From contig VDFB02275585.1 in assembly GCA_007258455.2 (NCBI GenBank), positions 30,312-94,311 on the forward strand: a stretch of DNA of 64,000 nt, written 5' to 3'. This stretch comes from Sequoia sempervirens (lineage: Eukaryota; Streptophyta; Pinopsida; Cupressales; Cupressaceae). Made by a program: the position numbers and the translations under genes. The notes beneath the pieces were generated by a model. The model did not search any database and was not told the DNA's origin. It saw only the letters and a program-made list of their open reading frames with translations. Shown piece after piece: positions 45,115 through 55,408 of the stretch (within the stretch, counting starts at the first letter, position 1; the number at the start of each line of letters is the position of its first letter).

Positions 45115-46095
45115 CAACACCACAAATTCATAAGGAAATAATTGACAAGGGACAGTGTGTTTTCCAACACTGCAAATAATGTGAGCATTTTTTGTTCCCT
45201 GTTGGAAAACACACTGTCCCCTATTAGTTATTTCCAATGTTGGAAAACACACTATCCCTTGTTAGTTATTTCCAATGTTGGAAAACACACTGTCCCTTGT
45301 TAGTTATTTCCAATGTTGGAAAACACACTATCCCCTGTTAGTTATTTCTAGACATCTTATATTCTAATGATGTCCCTTGTCCACTTTTCCTACATAGGGG
45401 ACAGTGTGTTTTCCATCACTGCAAACAATGTGAGCATTTTTCCTACACAGGGGATAGTGTGTTTTTCAACACTGCAAATTCATAAGGAAATAATTGACAA
45501 GGGATAGTGTGTTTTCCAACACTGCAAATAATGTGAGCATTTTTTTGTTCCTTGTTGGAAAACACATTGTCCCCTATTGGAAAACACACTGTCCCTTGTT
45601 AGAAAACACATTTTCCCTTGTTAGAACTATTTCCAATGTTCTAAAATTTGAAGGTGGACTTCATTACATTGTTGGTGTGTACGAATCAAAAAAAATTCAT
45701 AAAGAAATATCTGACAAGGGGCAGTGTGTTTTCCAAGACTACAATAATGTGAGCATCTTTCATAGGAAATAATTGATAGGGGATAGTGTATTTTCCAACA
45801 CTGGAAATAATGTGAACATTTTTCATAAGGAAATAATTGATAAGGGATAGTGTGTTTTCCAACACTGTAAATAATGTGAGAATTTTTGTGTTCCAATCAA
45901 ATGAAGAAAGTGAAATTCCATTTTTACTGTACCAAATAGTTATTCTAAAATTTTAAGGTAGACTTCATTACATTTTTGGTGTGTACAAATCAAAAACTTT
46001 TCATAAGGAAATATCTGACAAGGGATAGTGTGTTTTCCAACACTGCAATAATTTGAGCATCTTTTTGTTCCAATTAGATGAAGTGAAATGCCATT
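45115..46095. repeat. Satellite block C
   Basis: Continuation of block B after the gypsy insertion (CCACAAATTCATAAGG resumes the satellite phrase). From about 45640 the monomers become more regular and approach the layout of block D (TTCTAAAATTTGAAGGTGGA, TTCATTACATT, CATAAGGAAATA, GTGTTTTCCAACAC). Confidence 0.87.
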
Positions 46096-46104
46096 TTTAC
46101 ATGG

Positions 46105-47400
46105 TATGGAGAGAGGTTGTGTAGGAAGGAGGGAGAGAGAGAGGGAAGGAGGGAGATAGGGAGAGGTAGTTATAGAGATGTGAGGTGAACAAACTAGAGA
46201 GAGGTAGGTCTCCTTCAATACACTATCTATCTCATTCACTTTGGTCTACTTCTTTAGATTCCTTTTCCATTTCAACTTCTCAAGAGAAGGAGAGAGGTTG
46301 TGTTTGTGTGTGGGAGAGAGAGAGAGAGGAATAATAAAGTGTTGATTTTTACAAGACTTGTCTACCATTTTAGATGAGGGTTGATTTTTCCTTTTCCTTA
46401 TCATATATTTCCAATTGTATTTGTTCCATGGAATTCTTAAGTTCAAGAATATTTGACTTCATTTATTCAACTCCACTTATAGCATCATCTCTAACTTTAT
46501 TTTCTTGCACAAATTCATATGCAATACAAAACCTCTTCACAAAGGGATAAAGGGAGTGACAAAGAGATGGGTAGGTGGAAAGAGAGAGAGGAGGGAAAGA
46601 GGGACAAAGGGAGGAAGAGGAAGGTTAGGAGGGGTGGTGAGATAGGAGCGATAGAGGGAAGTATAGAGTAATTGGGATAGGGAGAGGGTGAGGGGGGTGG
46701 CTTGTTTATAGAGGGAATGTAGAGAGAGTTAGGGAGAGAGGGAGAGGTAGGTAGAGAGAGATAGTGGAGAGAGGTTGTGTGTGTGTGAGGGAGAGAGAGG
46801 GGGAAGGAGAGAGATAGTGAGTGGTAAGGTGAGAGGGATAGAGGCACATATAGAGAGAGGGTGGGAGAGGTATGTATAGAGAGAGTAAGAGAGGAGGGAC
46901 GAAGGGATGGATAATGTGAGGGGTAGGTGGAGAGAGGTTTTGTGTGTGAGGGAGAGAGATGGAAGGAGGGAGTGAGTGATAAAGGGATGGGTAGGTGGAA
47001 AGAGAGAGGGGATATAAGGACAAATGGAGGGAGAGGAAGGTATAGAGAGAGTTATGGAGAGAAGGAGGTCGAGGTGGAGAGAGGTTGTGTGTGTGTGAGG
47101 GATAGAGGGAAGGAGGGATATAGGAAGTGGTAGGGTGATAGGGATAGGAGGGAGAGAAAGAGGGAAGGAGAGAGATAGGGATAGGTATAGAGAGTGGTAT
47201 GGTGTGAGGGATGGAGGGAAGGAGGGAGATAGGGAGTGGTAGGGTGGGAGAGAGGGAAGGAGGGGTAGATGGAGAGAGGTTGTGTGTGTGTGTGAGGGAG
47301 AGAGAGGGGGAAGGAGGGAGATAAGAAGTGGTAGGGTGGGAGGGATAGAGGGAGGGAGAGAAAGAGGGAAGGTCTGAGATAGAAAGTGGTAGGTTGGGAG
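46105..47400 (+). repeat. Large GA-rich minisatellite tract
   Basis: About 1.3 kb of nearly pure purine strand, with units built from GGAGGGAGATAGGAAGTGG, TAGGGTGGGAGGGATAG and GGAGAGAGGTTGTGTGTGTG. It is interrupted at 46215-46535 by SMC2 pieces. Its long minus-strand open frames (to 303 codons) are low-complexity Ser/Pro/Leu runs caused by the repeat and are not genes. Confidence 0.88.
46215..46535 (-). pseudogene. SMC2 fragment 4, minus strand (two pieces)
   Basis: Piece 46215-46290 gives the EKLKWKRNLKK..KVNEIDSVL region in mixed frames. Piece 46358-46535 is the complement of the ELKNSMEQIQLEI segment seen in fragments 1 and 5. They are separated by GA repeat, so the fragment was split by repeat growth or joined secondarily. 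Confidence 0.75.
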
Positions 47401-47545
47401 GGATAAAAGGACCCAAAATGGACTTAGTGTGAGGGGGATATGTGATGGTTGATTGTGGGAAATAGGCACCCAAAATGGATTTATAGGATGGAGGAGGGAT
47501 AAGGATAATGTTTTTGGGTTGGTATGATAAAGGGTGATGGTGAAA
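47401..47545 (+). repeat. Shared junction module next to GA tracts
   Basis: AAAATGGACTTAGTGTGAGG and GGCACCCAAAATGGATTTAT. The same module, in one orientation or the other, borders GA tracts at 33.71, 34.97, 52.07 and 53.53 kb. Confidence 0.75.
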
Positions 47546-48265
47546 AATGTTTTAGAAGAATGATAATATATAATGTATTGACTTAAGAGATTATTCTTGC
47601 TCTTGAAAAGTTGAGGAACGAGCATGTGCACTATGTGCAATGGGTGAATAGAAATGCAAAACTAGAGTAATCAAGTATTAGAATACATGAAATGAATGAA
47701 AAAGGAATCTTCTCTAAAACACATGAAAAGAAGCAAACCAAAGTGAATGAGATAGATAATTTACTGACTGAAAATATTCTTTCCGCTCTTAAGAATTTGA
47801 AGAAGGTGTGTGTGTAGTATGTGCAAGGGGAAAATGGTAATGCAAAAGTGGATAAAGTGAAGAGGTTTTGTATTGCATATGAATTTGTGCAAGCAAAGAA
47901 AGTTAGAGATGATGCTATAAGTGGAGTTGAACAAATGAAGTCAAAGATTCTTGAACTTAAGAATTCCATGGAACAAATACAATTGGAAATAAATGCTTAG
48001 GAAAAGGAAAAATCAGATCTAAGCGCAAAAAAAGAAATAGTTGGAAGTGTTGAAACTATAGCAAAACAATAGAAGAGTGAAATTAACCACTTAGAAAAGG
48101 AAGTAAAATATAAGAAGAGTTTATCACCAAAATAAAAGGAGGTTCATGTTGTTGAGAGAGAGCTGCAATCTAAAAGACATGAAGTTGAGAAAATAAAGAG
48201 AACAATGGAAGGTGTTTCTTATGAAGAAGGGTGCATGGAGACATTAGAAAAAGATAATTTGCAAG
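47545..48265 (+). pseudogene. SMC2 fragment 5, plus strand (most informative copy)
   Basis: Two SMC2 regions are joined. First comes a short partial copy (47550-47650). Then HEKKQTKVNEIDNLLTENIL, VKRFCIAYEFVQAKKVRDDA and ISGVEQMKSKILELKNSMEQ appear, as in fragment 1. After about 48010 the text jumps to KSEINHLEKEVKYKKS, ERELQSKRHEVEKIKRTMEG and SYEEGCMETLEKDN, which belongs near the end of the N-terminal coiled coil before the hinge of SMC2. About 100 residues in between are missing. Several stops and frame changes are present. A GA tract (GGTAGGTAGAGAGAG) cuts it at 48265. Confidence 0.88.
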
Positions 48266-48349
48266 GAATAGAGGGAGAGGTAGGTAGAGAGAGTGAGGAA
48301 AATATGCAACACAAATTTTTCCTCGTCTCCATTGCTCTTACTTGTTAAC

Positions 48350-48960
48350 ACCCCCTACTATTCATTTTCATGTATACTATGTTGTGCAATGACACATTTA
48401 GGATGATAACATCCCCTACTTACAACATTACTTCATTGTAGTTATTCATAGTTCTACATTGCATAGTTCTTTATAAACATGTCTTGGGTTCCCATCTAAG
48501 ACATTTATTGACACATCCTACCATGCATGACCATCCATAATGGAGTTAGATGCTCGTGAACAAAAACCTGACAAGGCACATGAATATTTTTAGAGGATAA
48601 AGTGTATGTACCAATAAGTCCAATAAATTCTTACATTCTAATAATATAAATATAGAGTGACACAAAATTCACCACAAACCTCACATATTTTATGATGGTG
48701 ACAAATTTGGTTTTATGTTCAAAAGAACCTTGATATAAAGGACCACATCAAAATATTAAGCCTTTGCGATATGATCCTTATGTAAACCATCTCCACAAGC
48801 TAGTAAAAATTCCTTTATTCTTGACATCCCTCAATACTTGAATTTATACTTGATATTCAACATGGAACTCCTTGAGCCATATTTCCCCCCTTTATCATAT
48901 TTCACATCTATCCAACATCCTAAAAAAAGTAAACCTAAAACATTCAAAAATAAAATCAAG
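48350..48960 (+). repeat. Mosaic segment, direct and inverted copies elsewhere
   Basis: It matches 35340-35990 in inverted orientation. Its right part (48690 onward) matches 54853-55310 in direct orientation. It carries the integrase C-terminal piece RYDPYVNHLHKLVKI at about 48765-48810, decayed by frameshifts. Confidence 0.8.
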
Positions 48961-49450
48961 GGACATAATTGACACCATTACCACTAATATTGACCATAAT
49001 TTCCATAAACTTGTTTAATAGGAAATCAAGATGACAATATACAAATCAAACTAATTGGTATGCTCTTAGAAAATATACACATACTTTCCTTAAATTATTA
49101 TTGATGAAATGCATATTATTCTAGTTAAGAGGGAAAAAATGATTTCAATATATAGCCTCATACACCCTCTTTAGAAATTATTATTATTCTTGATTACCTT
49201 TAAGGTATGATAGTGAAATTACTATTCTATTTTTTTTCATCTATTAAGGTCTCAGGGATTACCCTCATAAGCTCTTTAGAGTATAAATAAGAAATGGATT
49301 CACCCTAATTCTATGCAATGGAAAAAATTATTCCTATCCTTGTTGATGTGTGAGTAAATCTATTTGATATATATTACTACCTTTATCTCACTTTGAGTAA
49401 TGGTGCTAGAGGAAAGGGCATGTGATTTTGAGAGCCAATAGGATTGTTGT
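48961..49450 (+). other. Spacer, partly repeated at 55.07-55.31 kb
   Basis: 48940-49180 has a diverged direct copy at 55075-55310 (shared AAATCAAGGGACAT, CAATATACAAATCAAACTAA, CATACTTTCCTTAAATTA). 49180-49450 is unique in this window and has no gene. Confidence 0.65.
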
Positions 49451-49454
49451 GCAA

Positions 49455-49520
49455 TATTATGCGAGATAGATAATGTATTGACTGAAGAGATTCTTCTTGC
49501 TCTTGAGAAGTTGTGGAAGG
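49455..49520 (+). pseudogene. SMC2 fragment 6, plus strand
   Basis: EIDNVLTEEILLALEKLWK, the cleanest copy of this short segment (no stop). It ends GGAAGGTAAGAGAG, which looks like a splice donor but merges straight into a GA tract. Confidence 0.75.
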
Positions 49521-49524
49521 TAAG

Positions 49525-49700
49525 AGAGAGATGGGGGAAAGAGGGACAATCATATCACCCATATCACTCAAATTTGGTAAGGGATAGAGGGAAGGAGGGA
49601 GTGAACAATAAAGGGAGGGGTATATGGAAAGAGAGAGATGGGGTAAAGAGGGAAAAAGGGAGGGAGAGGAAGGTTAGGAGGGATAGTGAGAGATGAGAGA
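49525..49700 (+). repeat. GA-rich tract
   Basis: Same purine family as the other tracts (GGGATAGAGGGAAGGAGGGA). Confidence 0.8.
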
Positions 49701-49704
49701 TAGA

Positions 49705-50160
49705 TAGAAGTATTTCCAATTGTATTTATTCCATGGAATTCTTAACTTCAAGAATCTTTGACTTCATTTGTTCAAATCCACTTATAGCATCATCTCTCAT
49801 TTTATTTTCTTGCAAAAATTAATGTAATACAAAACCTCTTGACTTTATCCACTTTTGTATTTTCATTTTCCCATTGCACATACTGCACACACACCTTCCT
49901 CAACTTCTCAAGAGAAGGAAGAATGTATTTAGAAAATACATTATCTATCTAATTCACTTTGGTCTACTTATTTCTAAGTGTTTTTAGAGTAGATTTATTT
50001 TTCATTTCATATATTATAGTACCTACTACCTCTAGTTTTGCATTTCCATTTTCCCATTGCACATAGTGCACATGCTTCTTCATCAACTTCTCAAGAGTAG
50101 GAAGGATCTCTTCAGTCAATACATTATCTATCTCATTCACTTTGGTCTACTTATTTTCAA
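49705..50160 (-). pseudogene. SMC2 fragment 7, minus strand (two pieces)
   Basis: 49705-49975 is the complement of the segment from KVNEID to MEQIQLEI. 50020-50160 repeats part of it (QWENGNAK.. region and the exon start). Orientation is opposite to fragments 5 and 6. Confidence 0.78.
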
Positions 50161-50162
50161 GT

Positions 50163-50477
50163 TGTGTCAAAGAAAGAGGCAAGGAGGGAGATAGAGAGAG
50201 GTAGGGTAGGTATAGAGAGTGTTAGGTAGGGAGGGAAGGAGGGGTAGGTGGAGAAAGGTTGTGTGTGTGAGAGAGAGGGAGAGAGAGGGGAGGAGGGAGA
50301 TAGGAAGTGGTAGGGTGGGAGGGATAGAGGGAGGGAGAGAAAGAGGGAAGGAGGGAGATAGGAAGTGGTATGGTAGGAGAGGTAGGTATAGAGAGAGTTA
50401 GGGAGTTAGGGAGGAAGGGAGGGAAGGGTAGGTGGAGAGAGGCTGTGTATGTGTGAGGGAGAGAGGGAGGGAGGTTG
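50163..50477 (+). repeat. GA-rich tract
   Basis: Three or four units of GGAGGGAGATAGGAAGTGG with GGTTGTGTGTGTGAG interludes. Confidence 0.82.
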
Positions 50478-50491
50478 TCTCCACCCAACTT

Positions 50492-51368
50492 GTGAAATGT
50501 CATTTTTACTATATCAAAGAGTTCTAAAATTTGAAGGTGGACTTCATTACATTCTTTGTGCATACAAAGCATACACTTTTCATAAGGAAATAACTGACAG
50601 AGGATAGTGTGTTTTCCAACATAGTAAATAATGTGAGCATTTTTTTATTCTAATCGTATGAAGAAAGTGAAATGTCATTTTTACTGTACCAAAGGGTTGT
50701 TCTAAAATTTGAAGGTGGAATTCATTACATTCTTAGTGTGTATGAAACAAAAAACTTTTTATAACTGACAAGGGACAGTGTATTTTCCAACACTACAAAT
50801 AGTGAACATTTTTTTGTTCCAATCAAATGAATAAAGTGAAATTCTATTTTTACTGTATCAAAGAGTTCTAAAATTTGAAGGTGGACTTCATTACATTTTT
50901 GGTGTGTATGAAACAAAATCTTTTCATAAGGAAATAAATGACAAGGGACAGTGTGTTTTCCAACACTACAAATAATGTGAGCATTTTTTTGTTCCAATCA
51001 GATGAAGAAGTGAAATGGCATTTTTACTATACTAAATAGTTGTTCTAAAATTTGAAGGTGGACTTCATTACATTCTTGGTGTGTATGAAACAAAAAAAAT
51101 TTCATAAGGATATAATTGACAAGGGACAGTGTGTTTTCCAACACTACAAATAATATGAGCATTTTTTTGTTTCAATTAGATGAAGAAAGTGAAATGTCAT
51201 TTTTACTGTACCAAAAAGTTGTTCTAAAATTTTAGGGTGGAATTCATTACATTCTTTCTGCGTATGAAACAAAAAACTTTTCATAAGGAAATAATTGATA
51301 GGAGACAATGTGTTTTCCAACACTGCAAATAATGTGAGCATTTTTTTGTTCCAATCATATGAATAAAG
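50492..51368 (+). repeat. Satellite block D: five regular monomers of about 175-180 bp
   Basis: The monomer start GTGAAATGTC-like recurs at 50492, 50667, 50836, 51010, 51189 and 51368. The spacings are 175, 169, 174, 179 and 179 bases. Each monomer runs ATTTTTACTGTACCAAAGAG, TTGAAGGTGGACTTCATTAC, CTTTTCATAAGGAAATAA, GTGTTTTCCAACACT, AATGTGAGCATTTTTTTG. This is the best-ordered part of the satellite and defines the family. Confidence 0.92.
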
Positions 51369-51544
51369 TGAAAGTGACCTGAGGGGTGACTAACTAATTG
51401 AGTTGTTACATGTTGAGGGTTTTACAATAGTATGTGGGTTGCATTTTTCATAACACCCAGTGTTTTCCAACATGCAATTATAGTAACGAAAACCTTTTCT
51501 TTATTAGAGAGTATGAATGTAATAAAAGGAAGCTTAAAAATTAA
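51369..51544 (+). repeat. Half of a MITE-like inverted-repeat element at the end of block D
   Basis: GACCTGAGGGGTGACTAACT, then GGTTTTACAATAGTATGTGG, TTCATAACACCCAGTG and TTTTCCAAC. This matches the left arm of the inverted-repeat elements at 55.4-56.3 kb and keeps the terminal part missing from the 55.4-kb copy. Confidence 0.75.
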
Positions 51545-51660
51545 CCTCCTTTTATTTTGATGATAAAATATTTTTCTTATCTTTTACTTCCTTTTCTAAG
51601 TGGTTAATTCTAGTCTTCATTGTTTTGATATAGTTTCAACACTTCCAATTGTTGCAATTA
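51545..51660 (-). pseudogene. SMC2 fragment 8, minus strand
   Basis: Complement of the 48045-48140 stretch of fragment 5 (SINHLEKEVK-type region, with CTTCCTTTTCTAAGTGG on the plus strand). Confidence 0.78.
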
Positions 51661-51684
51661 TAATTACAGGTTGGAAAACATAGT

Positions 51685-52145
51685 GGGTTGTGAGTGAGAG
51701 AGTGGGAGGGAGAGAGGGAGGGAGAGAGAGGGGGGAGGAGGGAGATAGGAAGTGGTAGGGTGGGAGGGATAGAAGGAGGGAGAGAAAGAGGGAAGGAGAG
51801 AGATAGGGATAGGTATAGAGAGTGGTAGGGTGGGAGGGATAGAGGGAAGGAGGGAGATAGGGAGTGGTAGGGTGAGAGCGAGGGATAGGTATAAAGAGAG
51901 TTAGGGAAGGAGGGAAGGAGGGGTAGGTGGAGAGAGGTTGTGTGTGTGTTTGTGAGGGATAGAGGGAGAAGTAGGGAGATAGGAAGTGGTAGGTGGGAGG
52001 GATAGAGGGAGGGAGAGAAAGAGGGAAGGAGGGAGATAAGAAGTTGTAGGGTGGGAGGGATAGAAGGACCCAAAATGGACTTAGTAGGAGGGGGAGATGT
52101 GATGGTGGATTGTGGGAAATAGGCACCAAAATGGATTTATGGATT
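51685..52145 (+). repeat. GA-rich tract with junction module
   Basis: Units of GGAGGGAGATAGGAAGTGG and GGAGAGAGATAGGGATAGG up to about 52070, then the shared module AAAATGGACTTAGTAGGAGG. Confidence 0.83.
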
Positions 52146-53185
52146 TAATAATTCATAGCTTCTATAAGGAATTTGAATATTTCAAACTCTCATCCACATG
52201 TCTTATAAACACATTTGAAGAAATTTTTGAATGATTAATTACGATGATTGCATCAATTACATGGTAAAAGTGAGCCTTCTTCAATTATTCAATTAATCAA
52301 TTATAGTGTAAATATGGATAACATTAATCATTTATAGTTTCATGCAATGGATTAATGCAATGATGATAGATGTTAGGTTTATGGTTTAGGGTTTAAGGTT
52401 TAACCTAATGGATTAATGCAACAATGATGATGGATTAACCCAAAGAGAGACATAAATATGGTGTTGAAAGACCTTATAATGAAGAAATTGAACAAAGAGG
52501 AAGTAGTAGTTCATAATGAAATAAAAGAATACATGAATATTAGATAGATGGAGGATGATATGGTAGATGTAGTGAAACAACCTTCATATGATCGTATTTT
52601 AGATGTAGAATAGAAGGACATAGATTATTTGAATGTTTCCATAGAAAATGGAGTATTGGTAGAAGACATAAAGGTTGCACAAGAATTACAATGCTTATGA
52701 AGAGTCAAGCAAATGAAAAATCAAAATAAATAAATTAGAGAGAGGTGAGTCATTGATCATGAAAAGACTTTTGTTAAATAATGATGGTATTGATAAAGAA
52801 CTAGTACAAAGGAGAAGTATCTTAGAAATATATACAAGACTAAATATAAGTATCTTTAGAATTATCCAAATCAATATAAAAATGAGGACGATTGTAGAAA
52901 TAACATAAGGTACTAGTAAGTGACCAATGTTTGTTAAAATTTAAGATAGGTACATATCATGAGGAAGTATTGCATCATGTTAAAGGATATATGTCATTTA
53001 TTTTTGGGAATCTTGGCCATGGTAGTATGAGAATAAATTCATACATTTGTATAAAGAGAATACTTACACTATGATGAAGGACATAAATTAGCATACTATA
53101 GGGATGGATGATTTGATAAACTATTTGAATGGCATAAACTATTTTACCAAGATCTAGATTTGAAAGTAGTTATCACTAGATCATA
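52146..53185. other. Spacer with decayed coding-like stretch
   Basis: 52280-52345 repeats 35055-35115 (TAATCAATTATAGTGTAAAT). From 52455 a plus-strand frame with stops gives MKKLNKEEVVVHNEIKEYMN and ENGVLVEDIKVAQELQ. It looks like a decayed gene or element ORF that I do not recognise. The rest shows nothing. Confidence 0.4.
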
Positions 53186-53186
53186 A

Positions 53187-53610
53187 TAGAGGGAGGAAGA
53201 GAGAGAGGGAAGGAGGGAGATAGGAAGTAGTAGGGTTCTAGGGATAGAAGGAGGGAGAGAAAGAGGGAAGGAGAGAGATAGGGATATGTATAGAGAGTGG
53301 TAGGGTGGGAGGGATAGAGGGAAGGAGGGAGATAGGGAGTGGTAGGGTGGGAGGGATAGGTATAGAGAGAGTTAGGGAGGGAGGGAAGGAGGGGTACGTG
53401 GAGAGTGGTTGTGTGTGTGTGTGATGGAGAGGGAGGGGGAAGGAGGGAGATAGGAAGTGGTAGGGTGGGAGGAATAGAGGGAGGGAGAGAAAGAGGGAAG
53501 GTGAGAGATAAGAAGTGGTAGGGTGGGAGAGATAGAAGGACCCAAAATGGACTTAGTAGGAGGGGAGATGTGATGGTGAATTGTGGTAAATAGGCACCCA
53601 AAATGGTTTT
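53187..53610 (+). repeat. GA-rich tract with junction module
   Basis: Same unit family, with a GGTTGTGTGTGTGTGTGATG interlude and the AAAATGGACTTAGTAGGAGG module at its right end. Confidence 0.83.
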
Positions 53611-53689
53611 ATAGGATGGAGGAGGGATAAGGATAATATTTTTGGGTTGGTATAATGGAGGGCGATGGCGAGAAATGGTTTAGAAGAAT

Positions 53690-53872
53690 GATAATCAATA
53701 ATCTATTGACTTAAGAGATTTTTCTTGCTTTTGAGAAGTTGCAGAAGGAGCATGTGCACTAAGTGCAATGGGAAAATGGAAATACAAAAATGGAGGCAGT
53801 AGGTACTAGAATGTATGAAATGAAAAAGGAAGTTGCTTTAAAAACAAATGAAAACAAGTAGACCAAAGTGAT
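53690..53872 (+). pseudogene. SMC2 fragment 9, plus strand
   Basis: An EILPALEKLQKEH-type segment (decayed) is followed by GTRMYEMKKEVALKTNE, which is the end of the SMC2 head (AGTRMYE) and the start of its coiled coil. The order of the two pieces is reversed relative to a normal gene, so this is a joined or tandem remnant. Confidence 0.78.
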
Positions 53873-53879
53873 TTTTGTA

Positions 53880-54180
53880 TATTTGGAGAGGAGGATTGCA
53901 TCCACCATGTTGATGATATGTTAATCAAGACTAATGGAGTGTTGATTAGAGAAATCAAGGTTTAGTTGGAGAATAGTTTTAAGATGAAATATCTAGGAGC
54001 TATAAGATACATCCTTGGTATATAAATACATAGAAATATGGATAATAAGAAGCTATGGTTAAACTAGAGGAAGTATCTTGAGACTATTCTATAGTGGTTC
54101 AACATGCACAATGATAATCCTATAAGTATTCCTTTACCAATATCCACTAAGTTGAGCCTACAACAATGCCCTAAATCTAT
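53880..54180 (+). pseudogene. Ty1/copia RT fragment between GA tracts
   Basis: HHVDDMLIKTNGVLIREIKV, then ENSFKMKYLGAIRYILG, NKKLWLN, RKYLETIL and ISIPLPISTKLSLQQCPKSM. This is the copia RT after its catalytic Asp-Asp (xVDD) and the following connection, distinct from the element at 6.9-14.1 kb. Cut off on both sides by SMC2 and GA repeat; three or more stops. Confidence 0.8.
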
Positions 54181-54691
54181 GGAGGGAAGGAGGGATCTAG
54201 GGAGTGGTAGGGTGGGAGGGATAAGTATAGAAAGAGTTAGGGAGGGAGGGTAGGTGGAGAGAGGTTGTCTATGTGTGAGAGAGGGAGAGAGGGGGGAGGA
54301 AGTGGTAGGGAGGGCTGATAGGAGGGAGAGGGAAGAGGGGAATGGAAAGTGAGTAGAGATTGAGATAGGAGGGAGAGGAAGGAGGAGATAGAAATTAGGT
54401 AGGGTGATAGGGATAGGATAAAGAGAGTTAGGGAGGGATCAAGGGAGGGGTAGGTGGAGAGAGGTTGTATGTGTGTGTGAGGGAGAGAGGGAGGGAGAAA
54501 GAGGGGAAAGGAGGGAGAGAGGAAGTGGTAGGGTGGGAGGGATAGAGGGAGGGAGAGAAAGAGGGAAGGAGGGAGATAGGGAGTGGTAGGGTGGGGGGGA
54601 TAGAGGGAGGGAGAGAAGGAGGGATATAGGGAGGGGTAGGTTGGGAAGGATAGGTATAGAGATAGTTAGGGAGGAGGGTAGGTGGAAGAGG

Positions 54692-54733
<42 letters not shown>

Positions 54734-54855
54734 GGGAGAGAGAGGAGGGAGATAAGGAGAGAGAAAGGAAAGAGAAGATAAGAGAGGTTGTGTGTGTGTG
54801 TGAGGGAGAGAGGGAAGGAGATAAAGAGGAAAGGAGGGAGATAGGGAGTGGTGAC
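54178..54855 (+). repeat. GA-rich tract with (GT)n microsatellite
   Basis: Purine units as in other tracts, plus an uninterrupted GT run of about 19 dinucleotides at 54693-54730, the longest microsatellite in the window. Confidence 0.9.
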
Positions 54856-55310
54856 AAATTTGGTTTTATATTCAAAGGACCTTGATATAAGGGACCACAT
54901 CAAAGTACTAAGTCTTTGCACTATGATCATTATGTAAACCATTCTCCACGAGGTAGTGAAAATGCCTCTATTCATGACCTCCCTCAATACTTGAATTTAT
55001 ACTTGATATTTAACATGGAACTCCTTAAGCCATATTTCCTCCCTTTATTATATTTCACAACTATCAAACATCCTAAAAAAATAAAAAGTAAAACATTAAA
55101 ATATAAAATCAAGGGACATCATTGACTAATATTAGCCACAATTCCCATGAAATCACTTAGGAAATCAAGACTCGACAATATACAAATCAAACTAATTAGT
55201 ACACTCTTTAGAAAATATACACATACTTTCCTTAAATTACTATTGATGCAATGCATATTATTCTAATTAAGAGGGAACAAATGATTTCAATATAGCTTCA
55301 TACATCTGGA
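54853..55310 (+). repeat. Direct copy of the 48.69-49.18 kb segment
   Basis: Same order of words as 48690-49180, offset about 6.16 kb. It includes the integrase C-terminal piece (NHSPRGSENASIHDLPQYL, NLYLIFNMELLKPYFLP at 54934-55050), here more complete than in the other two copies. Confidence 0.8.
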
Positions 55311-55317
55311 GTTATAG

Positions 55318-55408
55318 CATCTTAAGTTCAAGAATCTTTGACTTCATTTGTTCAACTCTAGTTATAACATCATCCCTCACTTTATTTTCTTGCTCAAATT
55401 CATATGCA
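55318..55408 (-). pseudogene. SMC2 fragment 10, minus strand
   Basis: Complement of EFVQAKKVRDDAISGVEQMK through KILELK. It is joined without a gap to the left arm of the MITE-like element at 55409. Confidence 0.75.

Noticed and set aside
46515..47640. Long minus-strand ORFs (up to 303 codons) rich in Ser, Pro and Leu
   Set aside because: They read the pyrimidine strand of GA-rich tandem repeats; all three frames stay open because stops are rare in CT repeats. No signal peptide or domain order.
54439..54987. 182-codon minus-strand ORF and plus-strand Val/Cys-rich ORF at the GT run
   Set aside because: Same low-complexity effect in a GA/GT repeat tract.
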